Shown here piece by piece: positions 26,394 to 35,771 of a DNA stretch of 64,000 bases. Positions within the stretch are counted from its first letter, which is position 1; each line of letters begins with the position of its first letter. The stretch is from positions 310,001 through 374,000 of the forward strand of contig NZ_LMPS01000006.1 of the NCBI RefSeq assembly GCF_001424405.1, written 5' to 3'. The DNA comes from Dyadobacter sp. Leaf189. GTDB lineage: Bacteria > Bacteroidota > Bacteroidia > Cytophagales > Spirosomataceae. Below the pieces are notes generated by a model. That model made no database searches. It worked only from the letters and a program-made list of their open reading frames with translations, and had not been told where the DNA came from. The position numbers were made by a program, and so were the translations under genes.

Positions 26394-27980
26394 TTACCAA
26401 CCCTGATTCTGCTGCAAATTCGGGTTTGCGTCGATCTGGGATTGTGGGATCGGGTAAATTTCAAGGCGCTCCGAATATGGGATCAGAATGTTGTCCACGA
26501 TCTGATCTTCGGTCATTGCCGCTATTTCCTCTTTCAATGTTCCCCAGCGGCGGATATCGTACACCGTGTTGAACTCTCCGCTTAGTTCCAGCCGGCGTTC
26601 ACGACGGATTGCCGCCCGCATTTCGGCCACGGTGCCCGCCCGCAAGGCAGTAGCTTTGGCCCTGGCACGAACCCGGTTAACAAGCGGCAGCGCCTGCGCG
26701 CTTTTGCCCGTTTCATTCAATGCTTCCGCAAGCATCAGCAGTACATCAGGAAAACGCATTTCAATCAAATCAGTGCTGTACCCCTGCACGGCAGAGCCGG
26801 CAGGACGTGCAACCCGCGCCAGCTTTCCGTAAGCAATTCCATACTTGAAATCATCGTGAGCGAAAGATGCATTGGTTCTTTTCACCACATAATTACCAAG
26901 TGTTGGGTTATAGATAATGCTGTCGCCCGGCTCCGCTCCCGCCCTGGCTGTGCCCTGGAATGTATACCTCGGAACCGTCGTAAAATCGCGTCGCTGATCT
27001 GTTTTTTCAAACAATTGATAAAAGCTGTAAGTCAGTCCGTAGTTGGTTTGTTCATCTCCATTTACCAATCCGGAAGGAAAAAGATTGAAAGGGAGGATAC
27101 TTCCGTTCGGCTGTGAAGAATTGATAAAGTAGCCGAAGGAAAGTACGATTTCACGGTTGCGCTCATTGTCAAGCGAGAAAACATCCGTAAAGTCTGGTAG
27201 CAGCTCAAAATCATATTTTTCCTCATTCTCCGGTCCCACAAGCTGGCTGAGCATATCAACGGCTTTCTGATAATTTTCTGTCCGGTTCAATGGGCGGCCT
27301 GCCATTTGAAGGTACACTTTACCCAGCATTGCTTTGGCTGTTCCTGCCGACACGCGCCCCAGCTCAGCTCCTCCTCTCGAATCAGGTAGGTTTGCTTCGG
27401 CAAATGTGAGATCTGCGAGAATGGCGTCATAAACTGCCACATCGGTTGACTTGGGCGCAAATATCAGGTCTTCATCTTCCAGCGACTTGATTTCATCCAG
27501 AATCAGCGGCACACCGCCAAACAGCCTTACCAGATGAAAATACGCGTAAGCTCTTAGAAAACGAGCTTCGGCAATGTACGGATCGGCCTCTTCCTCTTCG
27601 CCCGGAACTGCCATTTTTGCATTCGCAATAACGGTATTAGCGCGGAAAATGATCTTGTAAAAACGGCTCCATACCGACTCGAATGCGGGTGAAGTCGCAT
27701 TGTGCCCAAACCTGTAATAAGGGTCTGCGCCTGAGCCAAGGATACCTGCCGTAGCATAGCGGTGCCCCGATTCGGTCAGGTTGAAACGGTTGCTGATGTC
27801 CCCGAAATCAGGCGCTGTATAGGCGTGGTAAATGCCGATTGTCGCCTGATTCAGGCCGTCTTCATCTTTGAACACAACTTCCTTGCTCAGCGACGAATAT
27901 GGAGATTCTTCCAGATTCCCTTTGCAGGAAGCGAGCATCGTCAGCAAGGCCAGGACTGAAATCTTTATATGACTTTTCAT
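26394..27980 (-). CDS. SusD/RagB-family outer-membrane nutrient-binding lipoprotein (pair 1)
   Basis: 528 residues from the ATG at 27980, chosen because it gives a lipoprotein signal ending at Cys19 (LLTMLASCKG) and a 14-base gap after the susC stop; the longer frame would overlap susC. TPR-like helices follow, including YIAEARFLRAYAYFHLVRLFG-type sequence near residue 135, and the C-terminal RagB segment with RRERRLELSGEFNTVYDIRRWG. It should form the lid of the SusC 1 transporter on the cell surface. The ligand is not deducible. Confidence 0.92.
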   Translation of the reverse strand: MKSHIKISVLALLTMLASCKGNLEESPYSSLSKEVVFKDEDGLNQATIGIYHAYTAPDFGDISNRFNLTESGHRYATAGILGSGADPYYRFGHNATSPAFESVWSRFYKIIFRANTVIANAKMAVPGEEEEADPYIAEARFLRAYAYFHLVRLFGGVPLILDEIKSLEDEDLIFAPKSTDVAVYDAILADLTFAEANLPDSRGGAELGRVSAGTAKAMLGKVYLQMAGRPLNRTENYQKAVDMLSQLVGPENEEKYDFELLPDFTDVFSLDNERNREIVLSFGYFINSSQPNGSILPFNLFPSGLVNGDEQTNYGLTYSFYQLFEKTDQRRDFTTVPRYTFQGTARAGAEPGDSIIYNPTLGNYVVKRTNASFAHDDFKYGIAYGKLARVARPAGSAVQGYSTDLIEMRFPDVLLMLAEALNETGKSAQALPLVNRVRARAKATALRAGTVAEMRAAIRRERRLELSGEFNTVYDIRRWGTLKEEIAAMTEDQIVDNILIPYSERLEIYPIPQSQIDANPNLQQNQGW

Positions 27981-27994
27981 AAGCTTTTGTCGGA

Positions 27995-30900
27995 TTAGAA
28001 ATTGCATGAGATACCGATGGTGTAGGAACGCTGCGTCGGATAGGCGCCATAATCAATCCCCTGCTGCAGCAGTGACTGTGCGTAGGAGCTTACCTCGGGA
28101 TCAAAGCCTGTGTATTTGGTTAAAGTCCAGAGGTTGGTACCTGTTACAAATAGCCGCGGATTCTGAATGGGGCCAAGTCGCGGGAATGTGTACGAAAGAC
28201 TCAGCATTTTAAGCCGCACAAAACTTCCGTCTTCCAGCATCGTGGAATTGATATCGCCTGACGCAATACCTCTTTGGATACCCGGATACTTGGGATCGTT
28301 GTGAGGATTAGCTTCGGTGTATCTTTTGTTAAACCAATCCTCCGACTGGTTGAAGCCGACGCCACTGTACTCCACTACCCCATTCATAATGTAGAAGTTG
28401 GTGAGGTTCAGCACATCATTACCGACAGAACCCGTAAACAATGCATTCACTGCCAGGTTCTTCCAGGTCAGATCGTATGTCCAGCCGAAAGTGAAGTCGG
28501 GATTGGACTTACCTAACACCACGCGATCGTCCGCAGTGATGATGTTGTCTTTGTTTGTGTCGTCGTAAATCCATGCGCCGTATATCGGGGTACCTGTGCT
28601 TCCAGCAGGCCGCGGGCCTTCGAATGTGGCGAAGGTAGGATTTCCGCTGGCGTCGTAGTCGGTGGTTTGCGTCAGGCCGGCGACTTTATACCCGAAAAAC
28701 CGCCCTACTTCTTTTCCCGGCGTGAGGATACCGGATACACCGCCGAGCAAGTTTCCATTCAAACTCACATAATCAGACTGGGTCCGCTCTCCCAGATCCA
28801 CCAGGGTATTTACATTCCTCGAAATGTTCAGCCTCGTTGAGAAGGTTACATTCTTTTTCTGAATGATATTACCCGTGATACTCAGCTCAAAACCCCGGTT
28901 ACGCATGGTACCGTAGTTGTCGATGATCGTACTTACGCCCGCCTGTGTCGGTACCCTTCTGGGTTGCAGCAGGTCGGAGGTAACCTTGTTATAGTAATCA
29001 AAGCTGAAAACGAGCCGGTCTTTGGCGGTGTTAAAATCAAAACCCAGGTTAAGCTGGCGCGTTCTTTCCCACGAAAGGTTCGGGTTTGCAATGGTATTCG
29101 GGAAAATACCTGTTCCTATAACGGCCCCATCTCCCTGCGGACCCATTTCATAGAACCCGCTTGAATATTGCGATAGCGAGGAATAGGGAGCAATCGCCTG
29201 ACTTCCTGTTTCACCCCACGAACCTCTGAGCTTGGTATTGGACACGAAAGTAACTCCTTTCATAAACTCTTCCTGATCGAGGTTCCAGGCCAGCGCGACG
29301 GATGGAAACACACCATATTTATTGTTCGCCGCGAATGCAGAAGCGCCGTCGATCCGCACCGAACTATTCAGTACATACCGCCCCTTGAAAGAGTAGTTGG
29401 CACGCAGAAAGCCCGATTGCAGAATGCGTTTTTCCTTGAATGATCCAATCGCCTGAGACTGGGCACTACCGATGTTATCAATCCCGAAAAAAGGTATATC
29501 ATAACCGGTTGCATTGGTGTTGACGATTTCAACAGTTTGGTCGTTATATTCCACACCAAGGGTTGTATTCAGATAATGATCCTTTTTGAACGTTTTCTCA
29601 TACTGCATATAGGCGTTTACGTTGTAGCTGTATGTGTTCGAAGTATTGTTGCTTCCCTTTCCTTTTACCGGGTTTCCTTCTGCTGTAGTTGGAGGAAGAA
29701 ACACCTTCCGGCGCGTCAGGTTCTGGTTTCCGGCGAGGCTCACGACCAGGCTGAACCCGTCTGTCAGCTTGAAGAAGTTCTCGATATTCAGGATCGAGTA
29801 GTCGCTTTGCGTCACGTCCGTTTTTGCAGTAAGCTCATTCACCGGATTGGAAAAGTAGTAGCCCGAATAGTTGGGAATACCCATACTGTTATTTCCAAGA
29901 TAATCCAGCTCCAACGTAGGCGCAGCACGCAGTCCGTCCATTAAACCACCCGAGCTTGGCCAGGCGCGCGAAGCAGTAACCGCGCGATTGGTCTTCTGGC
30001 GGCTGAATGAAACCTGTCCTTTTACAGTATACCAGTCATTGATTTCATTGTTAAGATTGACGCGCAAACTTGCCCGGTTGTTATCAGAATTGATAATCGT
30101 ACCTTTTTCCTGTAAATAATTTCCGGAAATGTAGTAGGAAGATTTCGGACTGCCTCCCGACAAGCTGAGTGTTACATCTTCTCGGAAGCTGGGTTGTGTG
30201 ATGGCGGCAACCCAGTCGGTATTCGTCATCGCACTGTCGAGATTTGCGAAAGGTGCATTGCGGCCTGTCAGCAGGTAACTCTCGTTGATCACCTGTGCAT
30301 ATTGTCTCGAATTCATCATTTTGATCGGGTTTGAAACCGAGCCGAATGAAGTTTTATTAACCAGCTCCACGCGACCTTCACCCCGCCTGCCTGATTTTGT
30401 AGTGATCAAAACCACCCCGTTTGCTCCACGCGAACCGTAGATAGCTGTTGCAGAGGCATCTTTGAGGATCTCCATACTTTCGATATCATTGGGGTTGATA
30501 CCGTAAAGACCGTTTTGCGAAGTAGCGCCGGTGAAATTGGCCCCTGCTTCGCGGTAAGGAGGCATAGGAAAACCGTCGATTACATAAAGCGGCTCATTAT
30601 TACCGCTGAGTGAGTTGTTACCCCTGATCCGCACAACCGTAGCTGCGCCGGGTTCGCCCGAAGTTTCGGTTACCTGCACGCCGGTAGCTCGTCCCTGTAT
30701 CGCCTGGTCCACCGTGTTGATCACAGCCGACTTATATTCCGTACCCGACACCCTGGAAGTTGAACTCGCAAGGTCGCGTTTGCTTTGCGCACCATAACCC
30801 ACAACCACTACCTCTTTCAAAGCTTTTGCCTCGGGCAGAAGCTGCACATTGAATGTAGTCTGGTTGCCGATCGGCGTTTCTTTCTTGGTAAAACCTACGA

Positions 30901-31570
30901 AGCTGTACACCAGCGTACCACCATTTGCGGGCACTTTCATCTGAAATGAACCGTCGGGTTCCGTGATCGCCTGGATCTGTGTTCCTTTCACCAAAACGGC
31001 CACTCCGGGCATTCCTGAGCCTTTTTCATCTACTACCTTCCCTTTAATGGACCTGGCATCCGGGCCAAGTTCCTGGGACGCCGGGCTGGCGATAGCTGAG
31101 TCGGCGGGCTGTGCCGCAGGTTGACCGGGCTGTGCGGCGGGTTGTGCCGGCTGCGCAGCTTGTTGTACCGGTTGTGTTGCAGGCTGGCTTTTTGTTCCGA
31201 GGCTATCCGGGCGTGCCGGTGCGGCGGTGGAGTCGGTCAATGCAGCTGCTTTTTTGGTCGTATCGGGTGGTGTTGTTGGCTTAACCAGCGGATCAAAACT
31301 CTGTGAAGATTTGGCAGGCGCTGTCGCCGGCTTGTTTGCTGAGTCAGCGGGTATCTTTGGTTTTGGGAGGGTATCAGCGGCCGGCCTGGTTACCGGTTGC
31401 GGGATGGTAGAATCCGGCTTTGCTTTTCGGCTTGTGTCTGGAGTAACCTGTTGTGCGTGAGTGTTGTTGACCTTGAATAAAAACAACAGCAGGCAAACCA
31501 AACCGATCCTCAGAAAAATGAACGTGCCCATAGCGGAGCTACGCCCACTTAATCGTCGAGTTCTTTGCAT
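27995..31570 (-). CDS. SusC/RagA TonB-dependent transporter (pair 1) with Pro/Ala-rich N-terminal linker
   Basis: 1191 residues. The signal peptide lies in residues 14-40 (MGTFIFLRIGLVCLLLFLF; the start may be 31531 rather than 31570). Residues of about 41-172 are a low-complexity, Pro/Ala/Thr/Gln-rich stretch with repeats such as QPAQPAAQPGQPAAQPA. The CarboxypepD_reg-like domain follows (SIKGKVVDEKGSG, about 174-250), then the plug (VVVVGYGAQSKRDLASS, IRGNNSLSGNNEPLYVIDGFPMP in part, GSRGANGVVLITTKSG) and the 22-strand barrel, ending in aromatic Phe. The last barrel residues ISCNF fit outer-membrane assembly. The long linker is unusual for SusC. The gene is preceded by a structured leader and followed at 14 bases by susD. 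Confidence 0.92.
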   Translation of the reverse strand: MQRTRRLSGRSSAMGTFIFLRIGLVCLLLFLFKVNNTHAQQVTPDTSRKAKPDSTIPQPVTRPAADTLPKPKIPADSANKPATAPAKSSQSFDPLVKPTTPPDTTKKAAALTDSTAAPARPDSLGTKSQPATQPVQQAAQPAQPAAQPGQPAAQPADSAIASPASQELGPDARSIKGKVVDEKGSGMPGVAVLVKGTQIQAITEPDGSFQMKVPANGGTLVYSFVGFTKKETPIGNQTTFNVQLLPEAKALKEVVVVGYGAQSKRDLASSTSRVSGTEYKSAVINTVDQAIQGRATGVQVTETSGEPGAATVVRIRGNNSLSGNNEPLYVIDGFPMPPYREAGANFTGATSQNGLYGINPNDIESMEILKDASATAIYGSRGANGVVLITTKSGRRGEGRVELVNKTSFGSVSNPIKMMNSRQYAQVINESYLLTGRNAPFANLDSAMTNTDWVAAITQPSFREDVTLSLSGGSPKSSYYISGNYLQEKGTIINSDNNRASLRVNLNNEINDWYTVKGQVSFSRQKTNRAVTASRAWPSSGGLMDGLRAAPTLELDYLGNNSMGIPNYSGYYFSNPVNELTAKTDVTQSDYSILNIENFFKLTDGFSLVVSLAGNQNLTRRKVFLPPTTAEGNPVKGKGSNNTSNTYSYNVNAYMQYEKTFKKDHYLNTTLGVEYNDQTVEIVNTNATGYDIPFFGIDNIGSAQSQAIGSFKEKRILQSGFLRANYSFKGRYVLNSSVRIDGASAFAANNKYGVFPSVALAWNLDQEEFMKGVTFVSNTKLRGSWGETGSQAIAPYSSLSQYSSGFYEMGPQGDGAVIGTGIFPNTIANPNLSWERTRQLNLGFDFNTAKDRLVFSFDYYNKVTSDLLQPRRVPTQAGVSTIIDNYGTMRNRGFELSITGNIIQKKNVTFSTRLNISRNVNTLVDLGERTQSDYVSLNGNLLGGVSGILTPGKEVGRFFGYKVAGLTQTTDYDASGNPTFATFEGPRPAGSTGTPIYGAWIYDDTNKDNIITADDRVVLGKSNPDFTFGWTYDLTWKNLAVNALFTGSVGNDVLNLTNFYIMNGVVEYSGVGFNQSEDWFNKRYTEANPHNDPKYPGIQRGIASGDINSTMLEDGSFVRLKMLSLSYTFPRLGPIQNPRLFVTGTNLWTLTKYTGFDPEVSSYAQSLLQQGIDYGAYPTQRSYTIGISCNF

Positions 31571-31580
31571 ATTGATCTTT

Positions 31581-31625
31581 GGCTAGGTGAGAGGACATTG
31601 TCCTTTTTGTTTGAGTTACCTAGCC
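31581..31625 (-). promoter_or_regulatory. nested hairpin in the leader of susC 1
   Basis: Outer arms GGCTAGGT (31581-31588) and ACCTAGCC (31618-31625) enclose a second stem AGGAC (31592-31596) and GTCCT (31600-31604). It ends 10 bases before the susC start codon (31570), so in the mRNA it sits over the ribosome-binding area. It may control translation or be the target of a small RNA. No known riboswitch consensus is recognised. Confidence 0.5.
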
Positions 31626-31930
31626 GAGGGCAAAAATCGTACCGCTATGTTCCCGGCGGTTATAAAAATGCATTTCCCGGCAGCTGGGCGCTATTTTAAA
31701 AAGATCCTTAAAAACCTTCCATTTGCTAACTGTTGCTGCTATATGCAACACCTTTTCTCACTGTCGCATTAGGCTGTCGGTATGTATTTTGTACATTGGG
31801 AAATAATGGCGAAAGCCAACTCATTAATTTTTGGAAACAATAAGCTTCCGATTACATTTGCTAAACTCCCATGGTTCGTTTGGGACTATATTGCTTTTTT
31901 GTAAAAGGAGTTCAAGAAAACAGCTTCGAA
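31626..31930. other. intergenic region between divergent genes
   Basis: Beyond the leader hairpin, about 300 bases separate susC 1 from the forward hypothetical gene. The stretch is AT-rich and holds the promoters of both; a loose TACGATTTTTG (minus strand, near 31640) and TTAATTTTTG (plus strand, near 31826-31835) resemble -7 boxes. I see no gene or repeat. Confidence 0.4.
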
Positions 31931-32326
31931 ATGCGCCAGGAACAACTGCTTACCGCCGACTATATTGATTCTCAGATAGGAAATGTAATTGAATATTACG
32001 TTCGCTGGGAGTTTGAAGAAGACCCTTTCTACGGGAAAGCCAGAATTAAAGGACTGGTGGACGATGATTCGGGAGGATTAAAAATCATTTGCGACATCAT
32101 TGAAGGAAGTGACCTGGAAGTGGCCTACGAAGAAGAGGAGATCTTCATGCTGTCGGACAATCACCCCATTTACACAGGTACCCTTCCCGAAATTTACTCG
32201 GCCAACTGGGTAAGTACCGACGGAAAGAAAAAGAAGCAGATCTTTATCGCCCCTGAAAATGAGAATGCGAGAGATTTTGCGATTTCTCAGACAAACAGCA
32301 AGGTGATCGTCAAGAGGATATATTAA
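31931..32326 (+). CDS. conserved-looking hypothetical protein, 131 residues
   Basis: 131 residues from the ATG at 31931; an ATG at 31871 would add 20 residues. No signal peptide or membrane segment, strongly acidic. Alternating strands can be guessed: NVIEYYVRWEFEEDPFYGKA, LKIICDIIEGSDLEVAYEEEE, IYTGTLPEIY, KKKKQIFIAPENEN, suggesting a small beta-barrel. I do not recognise the family. A strong terminator 18 bases downstream supports it as a true single-gene unit. Confidence 0.65.
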   Translation: MRQEQLLTADYIDSQIGNVIEYYVRWEFEEDPFYGKARIKGLVDDDSGGLKIICDIIEGSDLEVAYEEEEIFMLSDNHPIYTGTLPEIYSANWVSTDGKKKKQIFIAPENENARDFAISQTNSKVIVKRIY

Positions 32327-32344
32327 TTCGGAAGATAACAATGC

Positions 32345-32385
32345 ACGAAAGGCGCGGCAATTGATGCCGCGCCTTTCGTTTTTTT
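32345..32385 (+). terminator. intrinsic terminator of the hypothetical gene
   Basis: A perfect 14 bp stem, ACGAAAGGCGCGGC (32345-32358) and GCCGCGCCTTTCGT (32366-32379), with a 7-base loop and a T-run to 32385. The tract abuts the stop of the convergent protease gene. Confidence 0.92.
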
Positions 32386-34519
32386 ATTCTTTTACAATCT
32401 TTTTCGTCAACACCCGATCTTCAAATTCAGCTTTGATAATGTACAACCCTGAGGAATAATTCGTCAGATTGAAATCATACACATTTGTAGCGACCTCTCC
32501 GGTAACCAGTCGCTCCGCTACTTTCTGACCTGCTGCATTGTACACGGCGACTGATTTCAAACCAACCGGATGCGGGTAAAACTGAACGGAGAAAATGCCC
32601 GTTGTAGGGTTCGGTGAAACCAGGAAGCCTGCCTCTTTCAGATTCGGGTTGATAGTCACTGTGCGTACATTGACATCGTCGAGATAAATATCATTTTCAT
32701 TTCCATTGCTGTTCAGAAATGCGATCAGTATCTCACCCTGGCCGATAAATTCGCTGATATCAATTTCTTCCCGCCTCCATTCATTCGCCGCGGGCGTAAA
32801 TGCAATGCGGGTAGCTGCATTTCTGGTCACCAGACTTGACCCCCACTTCCTGTAAACACTCCGGTAAGTCTGTCCGCAATCCGTGCTGACCAGTACCTGC
32901 AAAGTGTCCCATACGTTGCTTTGAACCGACGGGTTCGTGTAAGTTGCCGCAGCCAGCTGGAAGGAAACGAACGCAGAGTCGGTACCTGCGATGTTCACTG
33001 TCGGCAGGCGCAGGTAGTCGCGTTGTCCGATCGCATCATTGTTAAAATTGGAAATACGAACCGATGCACTGCCGGTTTTTGCTGCCGCATTTGTTTTCTC
33101 CCAGGTTGATCCATTATCCGCATTCACGATATCCCAGCCGCGCGGCGGGAAAAGACTTTCGAAACTCTCGCTGATCGGAGGAGTGAAAGGTTCGTAGTAA
33201 ATGAAGTCGAGCGACAATGCATCGTTGGATGTATCTTCATCCTCTGCTCCGTTCGGATTCGATGTTGAAATGGTCAGCACGTGATTACCTTCGCCGGTTG
33301 TCAGTGCTGAAAGCGTCACGGTTGCTTGCTCATAGGTATCCAGTGAGCCTGTCCAGCGATAGGTCTGCGGGGTTCCGTTGTCGATTACCGCACTGATAGT
33401 TAACGACGTAAGCGTTTCACTTCCCCTGTTTTCAATAATAATGCGTGGAGTAAATGTGTTGGTACAAATGCGCTGGTCAGGCTGTGTGATCGACTGAATG
33501 GATGCGTCTTTGGCTTTCAGATTAACCGGCGTACAACCATTGGATTCGGCCAGCAATGCACGGTAAGTTTCAAAAGCCGATTCCATTCTCACAACCTGCT
33601 GATTGGTAAACATCAGCAAACAAGCATCCGGTGTGTAATCCATGTAATTCTGGTACATAATGCCCGGAGCCGACGGTGTGCATTGATCAGTCACAATGCC
33701 GCTTCTGCATGTATTGGTACTCCCCGACTGGTTTGGTGTATCGGCTACCTCATCACTTCCCGAGCAGGAATCGTTATCATCACCCCAGATGTGGTACAGG
33801 TTGAAATAGTGGCCCAGCTCGTGTGTTAGTGTTTTTCCCTGGTTATACCCGGTAGTTACCCCGCCCGGCAAAGAACCGTAATCCACCACCACACCTTGTT
33901 CATCTTTAACTCCGTCATCGGGAAAAGTAGCATAGCCCAGGGTGGAATTGGACAGATCACATATCCATATATTAAGGTACTTGTCCGTGTCCCATGCGTC
34001 CGCCCCACCCGATTCGGCGTGTTTGACAAGATTGGTTGTATAGTCAAAAGTGGACCGGTTGGTTGTATAACGTACAATTCCATTCGCAGGCAGATTATCG
34101 GGCGTGCGCTGCGCAAGGCAGAACTTGATTCCCGATTGTCCGAAGAGCGAGCGAAAATGAGCAGGAATGCGGCTTGCTCCCGCATTCAGGCCGGCATAAT
34201 CTTTATTGATCGTGTCCAGCTGCGCCTGGATCTGCGCGTCGGTTACCTGCGACTGCCGGCTGAGAACAACATGAAAAACGACGGGTATAGTCACTTCGGA
34301 GGTAGTCCGCATTGACTTTCCCGATTGAATTCGGGCATTTATGATTTGTTTCAACCGGGCTTCCCGCTGGTCAAACATCACCTTCAATGCAGGCTGTGCA
34401 GTAAAACGCTGGTTAAGCAGCTCCATGGTCCCGCATCTTTCCTGGGCGGCGACGGGTACCATGATAATTGAAAAAAGCAGGCAAAACAGGTACGTAATCC
34501 GGGGTATAAAATATTGCAT
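32384..34519 (-). CDS. secreted M43 (pappalysin-type) zinc metalloprotease with type IX sorting domain
   Basis: 711 residues. A signal peptide is present (ITYLFCLLFSIIMVPVAAQ). The catalytic domain has the extended zinc motif THELGHYFNLYHIWGDD near residue 240 (HExxHxxGxxH type with the third His in YHIW) and the Met-turn region YMDYTPDACLLMFT. A CARDB-like domain (about 340-440) and a jelly-roll domain (about 450-625, ISESFESLFPPRGWDIVN) follow. Residues of about 635-711 are a type IX secretion sorting domain (FLVSPNPTTGIFSVQF, ending KKIVKE). It should digest proteins at the cell surface. Single gene, no clear promoter. Confidence 0.92.
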   Translation of the reverse strand: MQYFIPRITYLFCLLFSIIMVPVAAQERCGTMELLNQRFTAQPALKVMFDQREARLKQIINARIQSGKSMRTTSEVTIPVVFHVVLSRQSQVTDAQIQAQLDTINKDYAGLNAGASRIPAHFRSLFGQSGIKFCLAQRTPDNLPANGIVRYTTNRSTFDYTTNLVKHAESGGADAWDTDKYLNIWICDLSNSTLGYATFPDDGVKDEQGVVVDYGSLPGGVTTGYNQGKTLTHELGHYFNLYHIWGDDNDSCSGSDEVADTPNQSGSTNTCRSGIVTDQCTPSAPGIMYQNYMDYTPDACLLMFTNQQVVRMESAFETYRALLAESNGCTPVNLKAKDASIQSITQPDQRICTNTFTPRIIIENRGSETLTSLTISAVIDNGTPQTYRWTGSLDTYEQATVTLSALTTGEGNHVLTISTSNPNGAEDEDTSNDALSLDFIYYEPFTPPISESFESLFPPRGWDIVNADNGSTWEKTNAAAKTGSASVRISNFNNDAIGQRDYLRLPTVNIAGTDSAFVSFQLAAATYTNPSVQSNVWDTLQVLVSTDCGQTYRSVYRKWGSSLVTRNAATRIAFTPAANEWRREEIDISEFIGQGEILIAFLNSNGNENDIYLDDVNVRTVTINPNLKEAGFLVSPNPTTGIFSVQFYPHPVGLKSVAVYNAAGQKVAERLVTGEVATNVYDFNLTNYSSGLYIIKAEFEDRVLTKKIVKE

Positions 34520-34670
34520 TGAGTGTTAGAGGAACGTTGGCGAATGTTGGGCCCGGCATTCAGGCACAAAGTCTTAATGGATTACGAAAAATATTTAGCG
34601 AACGATGCGAATTGTAAAACATTTAATTTGTTTTTAACATTAAAAGTATTCCAATTTCCTAATACCAGCA

Positions 34671-35771
34671 TTGAAGATGCCGGCAGCTCCAAGAAAAATC
34701 ATTCACATTGACATGGACGCATTTTACGCTTCCGTTGAACAGCGCGATTTCCCCGAATACCGGGGAAAACCACTGGCTGTGGGTGGCTCGCCAACCGGCA
34801 GAGGCGTAGTGGCTACCGCGAGCTATGAAGCACGCAAATTTGGCGTACGATCTGCAATGCCGTCGCGGCAGGCCATCCAGCTTTGTCCGCAGATCATTTT
34901 TGTGTCTCCTCGGTTTGAAGTGTACAAAGCTGCTTCCCGCAAAATACGTGAGATTTTCTCCCGCTATACCGATCTGATCGAACCACTTTCACTCGATGAA
35001 GCTTACCTGGATGTGACCGAAGACAAGCTGCAAATCGGATCGGCTATGGAAATTGCGAAGCGGATCAAACAGGAGATCAAAGAGGAACTGCAACTCACCG
35101 CTTCTGCCGGGGTGTCGGTCAACAAGTTTGTGGCGAAAATCGCTTCCGACCTCAACAAACCCGACGGACTTACCTTCATTGGTCCTTCCAAAATTGAAAG
35201 CTTTATGCATACGCTGCCAGTCGAGAAGTTTCATGGCGTGGGTAAGGTTACTGCGGACAAAATGAAGGCAATGGGACTTTTTACCGGAGGCGATCTCAAA
35301 GCATTAACCGAAGAAGAGCTGACGCGCAGGTTTGGCAAAAGCGGACAGTTCTTTTATAAAATCGTGAGAGGAATTGACGAACGGGAAGTGCAGACCCACC
35401 GGGAAACAAAGTCGCTGGGCGCGGAAGATACATTTACCTACGACCTTACCACGCCGGAAGAAATGTACAAAGAGCTGGACCGGATTGGTGAAACGGTTGT
35501 GAACAGATTGAAGAAAAACCAGCTGCAGGGACGCACTGTCACTTTAAAGATCAAGTTCAGCGACTTTACACAAATTACCAGGAACCAGTCTTTCACTAAG
35601 CCGATCTCAGATTTTGACAGCATTGTAGAAACCGCCCGGGCGCTGCTCGATAAGGTAGATATGAATGAAAAGCCTGTGCGGCTGCTGGGTATCTCACTGT
35701 CTAATTTTCACGAGCCCGAAGTAAGAAGCCGGAAACCCCGTGATCCCGAACAGCTGGAATTATTCCCGTGA
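34671..35771 (+). CDS. dinB: DNA polymerase IV (Y-family translesion polymerase)
   Basis: 366 residues, the usual length. Catalytic residues are visible in IIHIDMDAFYASVEQ (first Asp) and SLDEAYLDVTE (Asp-Glu pair near residues 105-106). The fingers segment VVATASYEARKFGVRSAMPS is typical, as is the little-finger domain at about 240-345. It ends PRDPEQLELFP, a C-terminal clamp-binding type motif (Q-L-x-L-F). It extends primers past damaged bases. The start may be 34671 or 34677. No SOS box can be recognised. Its stop codon directly abuts the stop codon of the convergent DAC-like gene. Confidence 0.96.
   Translation: MKMPAAPRKIIHIDMDAFYASVEQRDFPEYRGKPLAVGGSPTGRGVVATASYEARKFGVRSAMPSRQAIQLCPQIIFVSPRFEVYKAASRKIREIFSRYTDLIEPLSLDEAYLDVTEDKLQIGSAMEIAKRIKQEIKEELQLTASAGVSVNKFVAKIASDLNKPDGLTFIGPSKIESFMHTLPVEKFHGVGKVTADKMKAMGLFTGGDLKALTEEELTRRFGKSGQFFYKIVRGIDEREVQTHRETKSLGAEDTFTYDLTTPEEMYKELDRIGETVVNRLKKNQLQGRTVTLKIKFSDFTQITRNQSFTKPISDFDSIVETARALLDKVDMNEKPVRLLGISLSNFHEPEVRSRKPRDPEQLELFP

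Noticed and set aside
31085..31185. GC-rich tandem repeats considered as a CRISPR or minisatellite
   Set aside because: The units are imperfect codon-level repeats encoding a Pro/Ala/Gln linker in frame, without spacers.
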